From assembly GCF_001545035.1 (NCBI RefSeq), contig NZ_FCOJ02000021.1:47629-111628 (forward strand): 64,000 nucleotides of DNA, read 5' to 3'. This document shows positions 51,109-58,837 of the stretch, in pieces (position 1 is the first letter of the stretch; the number at the start of each line of letters is the position of its first letter). The notes below the pieces were generated by a model. It had not been told where the DNA came from, searched no databases, and was given only the letters and a program-made list of their open reading frames with translations. Origin of the DNA: Caballeronia glebae (GTDB taxonomy: Bacteria > Pseudomonadota > Gammaproteobacteria > Burkholderiales > Burkholderiaceae). The position numbers were made by a program, and so were the translations under genes.

Positions 51109-52290
51109 TTACGACTTCGCCTTCTTCTGCTTCGAGGCAAGGCGCGATTTAAGGGAATAGCTGCAACCCGGGCAGACGAAGTCCTTAGCCAGCTCGATTT
51201 TCCCCTGTTCATTGGCGAGGACATAGTCTGTCTTGCAAGAGCGGCAGGGCGCCACGGAAAGTCTCGAATCCATCGCCATCGCGCCGGCGAGGTGGTTCGC
51301 ACGATCGGCGGTGATCAAGAGGTCGTCACCGAACAAATTCGCCGCGATGTCATTCGTTGCGATCAGGGCCTCTGGAATGTTCGCGCCGTTCTGAAGCGCA
51401 CATCGGTACAGCCAGACCACGAAAGTGGCTTGGACTCTGTTGACTGCCGTTTGGACGTACCACGTGAGCGACTTCGTCCTGCACCCCACTGGCGAGCTAA
51501 CGCCGTGGATTTGCTTGTAGATCGTGCGCGCCGTCGTGCGGTTCAGGTTGAAGAAGTCCACCGCCGTGGAGGCACGGCATCCCTGCGCCATGAAGAGTCG
51601 CGCGAACTCGTCGCGTTCAGCGCGTTCGAGCCGAAGATGCGACCAAGAGTCCTTGTAGGGCAACGCCGAAGCAGGAATCTGGGACGTGCGCATGAGGTAG
51701 TGCGCAACCGATTCGTTGGAAAGCCAGCCTGTGCAGTACTCTTTCCAGAACAATGTATCTTCGAAGCGCCATTTGAAGAGAGGGAATTTGATCCGGCCAA
51801 TAGCCGCCTCAAGCTGGCGCATGGGCTTTGTCGTTAAATACTCGGCAAGCTCGAACGTGATGCCCAGCAACGGCGCTGCCAGGACGTTCATGTGCAGCAC
51901 ATCCTTCAGCAGCGTCACGTAGTGGCAGTTGTAGTGGAAAATGTCGCGGCTGATCATGCCGTCCACGGCAGGCATGTTCGAAGCGAGATCTGCGACCGTT
52001 GGTGAGACCAGCACGTCGTCGACAAAGGTTTCCCAGTCGCGAGGGTTGGGAAGCGTTGGCAGGAGCGCCAAAAAAGGCATGTTCATTAGCGTCGCCTTCG
52101 GAGCGGCGTGCTGGTTGAACGTCTCGAGGTTTTCGAGTGATACGGCAAACGCCGCCTCGGCTCCTTCATACCGGGTAAGCACCCTGTGCATTACGTCGGT
52201 CAGGGAGTAATTCGCGCGCTGGATCTTCTCTGCAAGAAACGTGGGCAGAGTCAGGCTGGTCTCGATCGCGTTTAGTGTTTTGATGGCCAT
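51109..52290 (-). CDS. FlhC-like zinc-binding transcriptional regulator with extra N-terminal half
   Basis: A 393-aa protein. Residues about 220-380 match the FlhC plan: ERAERDEFARLFMAQGCRAS, STAVDFFNLNRTTARTIYKQ, HGVSSPVGCRTKSLTWYV and a four-Cys zinc site (C349, C352, C373, C376: CRSC...CPGC). FlhC is normally about 190 aa; here roughly 200 residues precede it. Residues about 27-75 loosely recall FlhD (SLTDVMHRVLTRYEGAEAAF), so an FlhD-FlhC fusion is possible, but that is speculative. It lies opposite the pilus operon in a regulatory group and is a candidate activator of transfer genes. It is not flanked by flagellar genes. Confidence 0.65.
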   Translation of the reverse strand: MAIKTLNAIETSLTLPTFLAEKIQRANYSLTDVMHRVLTRYEGAEAAFAVSLENLETFNQHAAPKATLMNMPFLALLPTLPNPRDWETFVDDVLVSPTVADLASNMPAVDGMISRDIFHYNCHYVTLLKDVLHMNVLAAPLLGITFELAEYLTTKPMRQLEAAIGRIKFPLFKWRFEDTLFWKEYCTGWLSNESVAHYLMRTSQIPASALPYKDSWSHLRLERAERDEFARLFMAQGCRASTAVDFFNLNRTTARTIYKQIHGVSSPVGCRTKSLTWYVQTAVNRVQATFVVWLYRCALQNGANIPEALIATNDIAANLFGDDLLITADRANHLAGAMAMDSRLSVAPCRSCKTDYVLANEQGKIELAKDFVCPGCSYSLKSRLASKQKKAKS

Positions 52291-52353
52291 CGCTAATTCT
52301 TATTGTTTGTGTACAACACGGCGCACACCGCGCACCGTCGAAGGTATTCGTTG

Positions 52354-53595
52354 TTATGTATCGGATCGCGAAAGCCACGTGTCGATCTCGACAAGCGACT
52401 TTTGCAACATTCCAGCCAGCGCTTCGATCAACGGGCGATGTTCAGCGGGATTGTTGGACGCCTGCATCGCCAATTGCGCCGACGACAACTTGCCGGCGAA
52501 ACTCTCGTAGGACGTTGTTGCAGCCGTCAACGACTCTTGCACCTTCTGGGAAGTGTCAATAGACGTCTTAATGCGGTCTCGCTCTTGCTGCAGCGTTTCT
52601 AGGGCCTGCTTCGCTGAATCGAGCGCCTTTTCCGTCTCGGCAAGTTCGGCGTTCTTGGTGCTCACAGCATCGGAAATCGCTGCATAGCCGGCAGGAGGCT
52701 TAATGACTTCTTTGATCTCGACAACCGGCTTCTGGGTCTCAAATGCGCGCTTCAATTGCGCGATTTCCCTGTCCTTATCCGCAATGTCCTTTTCCATGCT
52801 GCTCAAGCCAGCTGTCCGTCGCGTCAGAAGGTCGTCGAGCCTCGCCAAGTCTTCTTGCTTTGCAGTCAAGGCACGCGCGTTAGCTGCCAGTTCCTCTTTG
52901 AGATGAGCGACTTCCTTTCCAGCGAGGAACAACTCGGTCTTGCTGTCCTCTAGCAACGAGGCGACGTTTTCGAGCTGATTCTCAGCGTCGACGAGCGTTT
53001 TCTCGCGGTTTTGGAGTTCGTCCAATAGCTTTTTCATCTCGGCGCGCGTCATGTCTGGATTGCTTTCCTTCTTCTCCATGAGCTCGTTGATCGTCGCGTC
53101 GGTGATGTGCTTTGCCTTCAACATGTCCAACTCGCCCACGTTGAAAATGCGGATCGCCTCGGTGTTGTCGCCAAAGCGCTCGTAGCAACGCATGTAACTG
53201 CGAGCAGCGGAATGCTTGATGCTCATGGCTCTATCGAAGAAGTCGTAGGCCAAGTTGGCGGCTCGATTGCGTATGGCTCGACTGTCTCCGGCTTTCGCGG
53301 TCATGTTGTTGCGCACGAGGTTGTGGCAATGGAACAATTGATTGCCGAGGGCGATCATTTCAGCCGCAATCCGTTCGCGCGATTCCGCAACTGCCATCAT
53401 GGCGTCGGTCAGGCGGGCGATCAGTTCCTCTTCTGCGCCGAAGAGTTCGCGCGCAGCTTTCTCGATGTTCGCGCGGGCAACTCGGCTGTGATCGTCACGA
53501 GGGACCATGAATTCATTGAAGTCCTCGTCATCGATCTTGATAGGGAGATTGCTTTGCTTCGTTGGGGTGTTCTTGGACGTCTCGCCGTTTGGCAT
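52354..53595 (-). CDS. Long coiled-coil plasmid protein
   Basis: A 413-aa cytosolic protein starting MPNGETSKNT; the GGAG before it makes the extra 34 codons of the longest frame unlikely. Residues about 180-390 are a nearly continuous coiled coil (ENQLENVASLLEDSKTELFL, TAKQEDLARLDDLLTRRTAG). The N-terminal part (ARANIEKAARELFGAEEELI) may be a DNA-binding module, but no standard helix-turn-helix is seen. It recalls plasmid KfrA-type proteins in architecture only. It lies just upstream of the FlhC-like gene on the same strand. Confidence 0.55.
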   Translation of the reverse strand: MPNGETSKNTPTKQSNLPIKIDDEDFNEFMVPRDDHSRVARANIEKAARELFGAEEELIARLTDAMMAVAESRERIAAEMIALGNQLFHCHNLVRNNMTAKAGDSRAIRNRAANLAYDFFDRAMSIKHSAARSYMRCYERFGDNTEAIRIFNVGELDMLKAKHITDATINELMEKKESNPDMTRAEMKKLLDELQNREKTLVDAENQLENVASLLEDSKTELFLAGKEVAHLKEELAANARALTAKQEDLARLDDLLTRRTAGLSSMEKDIADKDREIAQLKRAFETQKPVVEIKEVIKPPAGYAAISDAVSTKNAELAETEKALDSAKQALETLQQERDRIKTSIDTSQKVQESLTAATTSYESFAGKLSSAQLAMQASNNPAEHRPLIEALAGMLQKSLVEIDTWLSRSDT

Positions 53596-53939
53596 TTCTT
53601 CTCTCCAGATTTTGCTACAGCACCCCCGGTGCTGCTTGTCGCGCCGCAGGCGTCTCTCGACTGCCTTGCAGTAATTCCGTATGCACTTCGGTAACAAAGA
53701 GTAACGGCAGGTAAGGTTCGGACGGCGCGGAAAGGGGCACTTTTTAATCCCTCTTTAAGTCCGCCAAGGCCGAAAGCGGCACATTTTTGGTGCATGCCGC
53801 AAACGTTTAACGGACAAACCCAGTAAGACTTTACATACATCAGTGGTAGAAGATACCTAAAATAGGGCTTGCTTTTCGCGGCAAGTTCCAACCAGAAAAG
53901 TTACATTTTGCTTACGTTTGCCTTGTGTTTTTAGATTGC
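53596..53939. other. Upstream region of the coiled-coil gene
   Basis: About 340 bases, AT-rich toward 53820-53940, without a supported gene. It should contain the promoter of the minus-strand regulatory group. No repeats or operators were identified. Confidence 0.35.
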
Positions 53940-54565
53940 AGCTTTCGATCCGCCCGCAAATATAGGAAACAGCAGCTTTCGCATGCACAACGCTCACAGG
54001 CTTGTCGCCAGCAAAGACGTCTCGCTTGGTGCGAAGCCACTGGGCCAGGTCATCGAGCGTGATGAGGTCGAGGGGAACTGGGCGTCAAGGACCGCGTCCG
54101 CGGAAGCGAATAGGCCGGCTCCGACCACGGGCCACATTGGTGGCAACTGGGCACGGAGGAGGCGGACCTTGCTGCGGTTTTGATGGATCGGCGAACGTCG
54201 GGCTTCGGCATGCCGTCCGCGCTGGTGCGCGTCAGGTAGCCGTCGGCGGTCGAAGGGGCAATTTGGCCGGACCGGTTCTTCGTCTCCAAAATGAAGCCGC
54301 CAAAAAGGCGTCACGGCGAGGTGGTCGATCTCCGCGGTCGGGAACTCGGTTCCCGGCGCGTGTTCGATAACGAGCGGGCCTTCGTGCAAGTAGAAGTCGT
54401 TCCCGCACAGCCAGTAGAGGGTTTTGCGAAGCTTTGCCTGGGCGGTTGCCTCCCGGCAGCGCCGATCGCGTCGGAGCCGCCCTTCGAGGGGCGACACTTG
54501 AAACCCTTTGCGAAATGCCGATACGCATGGTAGCCGCCGACCGCGACCAAGATCTCGAAAAGCAT
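53940..54565 (-). pseudogene. NERD-domain (nuclease-related) protein gene with several frameshifts
   Basis: Minus-strand pieces in successive frames give MLFEILVAVGGYHAYRHFAK, then YWLCGNDFYLHEGPLVIEHA and EIDHLAVTPF, then GGFILETKNRSGQIAPSTAD, then KVRLLRAQLPPMWPVVGAGL and finally LITLDDLAQWLRTKRDVF. The block IDHLAVTPFGG...ETKN is the NERD core (Asp and Glu-x-Lys of a restriction-like nuclease fold). Four frame changes separate the pieces, so the gene is dead. Confidence 0.72.
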
Positions 54566-54940
54566 TGCGGTGTCCAGTTGGTTTGTCTGTACCCAGCTTG
54601 ACACCCTCCAGCCGTTGGCAAGGCGCCTTATGCGCAACAAATCGGCCGTCTCTTGAAAGACGCCATGTTTTTGCGAGCTTTCGCCTCTCTCTTGTAGCGA
54701 CACCGGGCGTAAATTGCTCTGCATCCCCGCGTCTTGACGCATCGACCGAAGCCACGCGAGTACTCGCGGTCGCGCTTGATCCCTGTCTCCCGCATAGCGC
54801 TGCTTTCGCCACGCCTTAGTGAGCCGTTACGAAAGCGTCTCTCCGCGCGCCGTTTTTCTCTGCTCACCCGAGCATCGAAAGCCATCCAGCGCTGTATTGG
54901 CTGGACATCCCATAGCACGTCTTTTTTCTGGAGAGAAAAA
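54566..54940. other. Non-coding gap
   Basis: About 375 bases between the NERD remnant and the next plus-strand gene. Overlapping short frames have no ribosome-binding site or protein-like character. It should contain the promoter for 54941-55240. Confidence 0.35.
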
Positions 54941-55240
54941 ATGCAGAAGCAGTCGGTTCTGAAGGCGATGAAATCGCCCGGTTGGTTGGTCGCTGTTAGC
55001 TTTGCGTTGTGGCTTGCTGCGCATTCGTTCTTCGCTTTTTTGTTCATCTCGTTCGTTGTCTTCTCGTGGATCAAGCGATCCATCAAGTCGGCATTGAAGG
55101 AGGAGAACGTCGAGGATGCGAAAGCTCCTGCGCATGCCGCTGTCGTTCAGGCTACCGCCGACGACAACGCCACGCATATCAAGCGTCAGTACGCCAAGTC
55201 CGCAGTGGTCGTTCCACTTAAGACAGGCACCGACGGCTAG
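54941..55240 (+). CDS. Small membrane protein (99 aa)
   Basis: GGAGAGAAAAA precedes ATG 54941; the much longer upstream frame is not coding-like. The product has one or two hydrophobic helices (WLVAVSFALWLAAHSFFAFL and FISFVVFSW) followed by a charged soluble tail (KRSIKSALKEENVEDAKAPA). No family is recognised. First gene of the plus-strand group leading to ssb. Confidence 0.6.
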   Translation: MQKQSVLKAMKSPGWLVAVSFALWLAAHSFFAFLFISFVVFSWIKRSIKSALKEENVEDAKAPAHAAVVQATADDNATHIKRQYAKSAVVVPLKTGTDG

Positions 55241-55255
55241 TCGCTACGCCTGAAT

Positions 55256-55312
55256 GTCAAGACTGCCCGCCCGGGCGGTCTTGACCCTCACCCCAACGGG
55301 AACCTTCCCGTT
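55256..55312 (+). terminator. Two tandem hairpins between small genes (terminator/leader)
   Basis: GTCAAGAC-GCCCG pairs with CGGGC-GTCTTGAC (55256-55285). A second, perfect stem AACGGGAA/TTCCCGTT with a two-base loop lies at 55295-55312. There is no T-run, so they may stabilise or regulate mRNA rather than terminate. A similar GC hairpin leader precedes the gene at 58566. Confidence 0.5.
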
Positions 55313-55347
55313 GCGGGGCATGGGTTCCCGTTCATCCGGAGATTTCC

Positions 55348-55782
55348 ATGCAAGCAGAAGTAGCCGCATGGCAACTGGACATGTTCGACGCTCCCGCAGC
55401 GCCGATCACGCGTGTCCAGGCCAAGCCTGACCCTTTGCCCGATCCGCACCTGTGGAGCGCGGCCGTCAAAGACAAGATGGTCGACGCACTGATTAGTCTC
55501 GCGACTGACAGCAGACGCGGCGACAACATGCCCGAGTCGCTGATGGACTGCGCTGCGTTGTTTAGCGAGCGACTCAAAAACAGAAAGAAAATGGAACTCG
55601 AAGACTACCGGGCCACCCTTGGTTGGGTCATGGAGTTCTGGAAGGGCGCCTTGCCATATCGGTTCGTGTGCCAGATCAACGGCGTCGATCCCGAGATCCT
55701 GCAAGACGTCATCCTGAGCAACCCACTGCTCAAACGCGACATGGAAGAGGTGCGTCGCGAGTCCTTCGGCACGCTGCTCTAG
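55348..55782 (+). CDS. Hypothetical protein (144 aa)
   Basis: CCGGAG lies six bases before the ATG. The product is soluble, helical and acidic; the N-terminus has WQLDMFDAPAAPITRV, then HLWSAAVKDKMVDALISLAT. Eleven bases separate it from the next gene, which together with ssb forms one plus-strand group. Related small proteins are often found with plasmid or ICE ssb genes, but I cannot name the family. Confidence 0.6.
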   Translation: MQAEVAAWQLDMFDAPAAPITRVQAKPDPLPDPHLWSAAVKDKMVDALISLATDSRRGDNMPESLMDCAALFSERLKNRKKMELEDYRATLGWVMEFWKGALPYRFVCQINGVDPEILQDVILSNPLLKRDMEEVRRESFGTLL

Positions 55783-55792
55783 GAGGTCAACT

Positions 55793-56578
55793 ATGAGCAC
55801 ATCCACATTCAACCGACTGCTGGGAACGCTCTTCGGAGTACAGCCCGAGACGCAGAGTCGGAATCGCTACCGCGCCAATCAATCATCTCCCGTCGAAGTC
55901 GGGAAAGGCGGAGCCAACGAGCGCCACATCGCGATCGCTGGTCAACCGATGCTCTTTCGAGACGAGGGCGATGTCGTCGTGCAGTTTCGCCCAGCCTTTG
56001 ACTATGCGCTACAGCCAACCGCTGTCGGAATGAAGCTGATACCGGCGCTCGCTCCGCATTGGGAAGTGCTGCGTGAGCATAAGGGTCCACTGACAGAGGC
56101 GATAGCGGCTGCGGTCAAGGACGCTCGCCCGACAGAGACGCTTGCCGAGCGTCCGCCTGCGACAACCCGTCCGGCCGCTCCGAGCGACGCGCGACCGCCC
56201 CAACAAATCGTTGAGGCCATCGCGCCGACGCCAGCGCCAGCCGCCGAGTCATCGCATCGGCCGAGTGAGCGCGCGCGGTATGGCGTGTTGAAAGAGTGGG
56301 GCGAGAAGGAGTTTCCCGACGGCAAACGACCGGGGAGGACCTACGAATCGTTCTGCATCACGCTCGAGCACCGTACAGGTGTGGACGTGCTGCAGGGCGA
56401 GGGTCTTCGCGACGCGATCGCCGAGGCCCACTGCAAAGTTGGCGATCGCATACAGGTCAGGCGCCTCGGCAAAATCAAAGTACCTGCTGTCGATAGACGT
56501 GGTCGACCCAAGCTGGATGCCAGCGGCGCGCAAGTGCTGTGGGACAAGTGGCTTTGGTCTATTTCGAATAAATCTTAA
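55793..56578 (+). CDS. Plasmid protein with C-terminal conjugation-type beta domain
   Basis: A 261-aa soluble protein. The middle is Pro/Ala-rich ([20 protein letters not shown]). The C-terminal 100 residues ([57 protein letters not shown]) resemble the small beta domain found at the C-termini of plasmid relaxases/primases such as TraI and TraC families. AGGAGG precedes the start. It is a likely partner of the SSB and primase-like proteins downstream. Confidence 0.55.
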   Translation: MSTSTFNRLLGTLFGVQPETQSRNRYRANQSSPVEVGKGGANERHIAIAGQPMLFRDEGDVVVQFRPAFDYALQPTAVGMKLIPALAPHWEVLREHKGPLTEAIAAAVKDARPTETLAERPPATTRPAAPSDARPPQQIVEAIAPTPAPAAESSHRPSERARYGVLKEWGEKEFPDGKRPGRTYESFCITLEHRTGVDVLQGEGLRDAIAEAHCKVGDRIQVRRLGKIKVPAVDRRGRPKLDASGAQVLWDKWLWSISNKS

Positions 56579-56589
56579 GGAGCTTTTTT

Positions 56590-57126
56590 ATGGCATCGGT
56601 AAACAAGGTCATCGTCGTAGGCAACCTCGGGGCTGATCCTGAGACGCGCTACCTGCCGAGCGGCGATGCGGTCGCAAATATCAGACTCGCAACGACCGAT
56701 CGTTACAAAGACAAGGCATCGGGCGAGATGAAAGAGCAGACCGAATGGCATCGAGTGTCGTTCTTCGGTCGGCTGGCTGAGATCGTCAACGAGTATCTGA
56801 AAAAGGGCTCGTCGGTGTACATCGAAGGCAGAATCCGCACGCGCAAGTGGACTGACCAAGCCGGGCAAGAGCGGTATTCGACTGAGATTGTGGCTGAGCA
56901 GATGCAGATGCTCGGCGGCCGGGCCTCTGGCGATCGCTCTTCGAACGACGACTTCGAGACTCAGCTGCCCGCGCGTCAAGAACGGTCGCAGCAGCCGCGA
57001 TGGAGCAACCCCGCGCCGACGAATCGCGAACCGCAATCGCCGTCGTATGGAGGAGGCGGTGGATTCTCAGACGACGACATACCCTTCAGGCCCTATCTGA
57101 TGGGTCGGGAGTGGGTTGCCATCTGA
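56590..57126 (+). CDS. ssb: Single-stranded DNA-binding protein
   Basis: A 178-aa SSB. The OB fold is clear: [20 protein letters not shown], then [40 protein letters not shown] and [16 protein letters not shown]. The disordered tail leads to the interaction motif DDDIPF, but it is followed by 12 extra residues ([12 protein letters not shown]) instead of ending at Phe. In standard SSB the terminal carboxylate contacts partner proteins, so this extension is odd. It protects single-stranded DNA during plasmid replication or transfer. Confidence 0.95.
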   Translation: MASVNKVIVVGNLGADPETRYLPSGDAVANIRLATTDRYKDKASGEMKEQTEWHRVSFFGRLAEIVNEYLKKGSSVYIEGRIRTRKWTDQAGQERYSTEIVAEQMQMLGGRASGDRSSNDDFETQLPARQERSQQPRWSNPAPTNREPQSPSYGGGGGFSDDDIPFRPYLMGREWVAI

Positions 57127-57271
57127 TCCCGTAAGAGCTCACCTCGCTTCCTGTTTTTTCTCACCTTCGTTGCTTCGTCGATCCGGAAACGGTAAGGCGA
57201 AGCCGCGAAGCGTCTCTTTCACGCGACAGGTCTCCATTCGTCGCTACACCCACCATTCCCTTCCCCTGCTG

Positions 57272-57320
57272 AAAAAAGCCGCCCGTTGTGCTCGCCATGC
57301 GCGAGGCGGACGGCTTTTTT
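57272..57320 (+). terminator. Rho-independent terminator after ssb
   Basis: AAAAAAGCCG and CGGCTTTTTT flank an inner CTCGC/GCGAG stem; the right side ends in six T residues. The symmetric A and T runs allow action in both directions. Confidence 0.7.
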
Positions 57321-57380
57321 GAGCACGGTTTCACCGCCTATTCAGGCATCGACCTCAACCACGCCACAACTGGAGTGCCA

Positions 57381-58463
57381 ATGAATGTAAAGGACGTCAA
57401 GCTGTCCCCGGAACAGTGGGTTGCGTTGCTCCAGAAGTATGGAGTACCCGCAGGCTCATTGACCGGGAAGGGCGCACCCTGTCCCATGTGCGGCGGAAAC
57501 GACCGCTTCACCTACGACAACAACCGCGGCCGCGGCGACTGGGTCTGCCGCAAGTGCAACGACGGCGACCGCAAAGCCGGCGACGGCTTCGACCTGATCT
57601 GCAAGTCCGCCGGAATGACCTTCCGCGAACTCATGATCGAACTCGAAGGCGGTAGTCTGTGTGAGGCACGGCAAAGCCGAGCGCAGCCGCCGGCCCCGGC
57701 GCCTGGCCGAAAGGTCGATCCCGAGTGGGCGCGCAAGCGCCTCGACTCAATGTGGAATCGAGCGACGCTGGTCGGTTCCGATGGCCTCGTTCCGCGGTAC
57801 TTGCGCGAGCGGGTGCCGGGTCTGACAGTGGCGCCGTCCGCAACGCTGCGCTTGGCGATGCTCGATTACCGGCACGAGAAGAAAGTTATCGGTCAGTGGC
57901 CCGGCATCCTCGCTCGTTTCACGCTGCCGGACGGCCGCCTTGGAACGCTGCACCGCACGTTCCTGGAACGATCGAAACCAGCGAAAGCGTCGATCGTCAC
58001 TAACGATGGCGAGATCCTTCCGGCCAAACTGAACGACGTGACGCTTCATAAGCTCAACGGCGGCGCAGTCCGGCTGATGGATCCAGTCGATGGCGAGATC
58101 GGCGTGGCGGAAGGTCTTGAGACGGCGTACGCCGCGCACATGCTCTTTGGTGTGCCGGTCTGGTATTGCCTGAATCGAATCCTTCTTGCCGATTTTGTTG
58201 TGCCGGACGGCCTTGGCATCCGCGTCGTCCATATCTTCGCAGACTTTGATGCGGTCGATTCACGCACCGGCAAATCGCCCGGCGTAGATGCGGCCCTGCG
58301 ACTCGCGAAGCGGCTGCGAGCGGAAGGGTACACGGCTCTCGTTCACCGACCTAAAAAGCGGGAAACCGATTTTGCCGACGAGTGGTGCGCATCTCATGCA
58401 GCGCATCGCCCTGTAGTTGGAATGGTGGTTTGCCGCGAGCGACGCGAAGCACTGCGCGTCTGA
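57381..58463 (+). CDS. Zinc-finger/TOPRIM primase-like protein
   Basis: A 360-aa protein starting MNVKDVKLSPEQ; GGAG lies five bases upstream, and the longer frame starts inside the terminator. The N-terminus is a primase-type zinc ribbon (CPMCGGNDRFTYDNN ... WVCRKC). The C-terminal half has a TOPRIM-like domain with Glu in VAEGLETAYAA and the Asp pair in HIFADFDAVD, then GVDAALRLAKRLRAEGY. This is the organisation of phage P4/plasmid primases without a helicase part. It should prime lagging-strand synthesis of the plasmid or its transferred strand. Confidence 0.85.
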   Translation: MNVKDVKLSPEQWVALLQKYGVPAGSLTGKGAPCPMCGGNDRFTYDNNRGRGDWVCRKCNDGDRKAGDGFDLICKSAGMTFRELMIELEGGSLCEARQSRAQPPAPAPGRKVDPEWARKRLDSMWNRATLVGSDGLVPRYLRERVPGLTVAPSATLRLAMLDYRHEKKVIGQWPGILARFTLPDGRLGTLHRTFLERSKPAKASIVTNDGEILPAKLNDVTLHKLNGGAVRLMDPVDGEIGVAEGLETAYAAHMLFGVPVWYCLNRILLADFVVPDGLGIRVVHIFADFDAVDSRTGKSPGVDAALRLAKRLRAEGYTALVHRPKKRETDFADEWCASHAAHRPVVGMVVCRERREALRV

Positions 58464-58565
58464 TATTCCACGGCCTTCTGGCCGCTAAAAATAACTTTTG
58501 CCCGGTGGGGATTCGTCCCTACTGGGGCCGCAATCCGCCCGAGCTTTTCCAATGGAGACGAGGAA

Positions 58566-58790
58566 ATGAGCTTCAGCATGATTGTTGGCCGGTATGAGAT
58601 CGTGGCAACTTCCGGCGTGGAGAACGGCTCGGTCAGAGTAGGGAAGTCGAAGGCGGAAGCCTATGACGTCATCGACCGGAAGCGAGGCGGTCATGCCCGA
58701 CTGGAACAACAAGGCGTCACGCTGGACACTGCTTGGTTTTACTGTATTCGTCGACAGGCGAGCGCACAAGGCGTATCTCTGCTGCACTGA
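58566..58790 (+). CDS. Small hypothetical protein (74 aa)
   Basis: GAGGAA precedes the ATG. The product (MSFSMIVGRYEIVATSGVEN then KSKAEAYDVIDRKRGG) is soluble and mixed alpha/beta. Its leader contains GC hairpins (GGGGA/TCCC near 58505-58535). It ends 18 bases before a strong terminator, so it is a single-gene unit or the end of the primase operon. Family not recognised. Confidence 0.5.
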   Translation: MSFSMIVGRYEIVATSGVENGSVRVGKSKAEAYDVIDRKRGGHARLEQQGVTLDTAWFYCIRRQASAQGVSLLH

Positions 58791-58807
58791 GCACCCCGTT
58801 TAAACGA

Positions 58808-58836
58808 AACCCCGACCATTGGTCGGGGTTTTTTTT
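58808..58836 (+). terminator. Strong rho-independent terminator, intron target
   Basis: AACCCCGACC and GGTCGGGGTT form a perfect ten-base stem with a three-base loop, followed by six further T residues. The group II intron begins immediately after it, which is the known insertion preference of class C introns. Confidence 0.9.
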
Positions 58837-58837
58837 G

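Noticed and set aside
51109..52290. Part of a flagellar operon
   Set aside because: No flagellar or motility genes are present nearby; neighbours are plasmid and pilus genes.
53994..54812. 272-codon minus-strand frame as an intact gene
   Set aside because: Only its middle resembles a protein (NERD core) and continuation requires other frames, so the region is annotated as a pseudogene.
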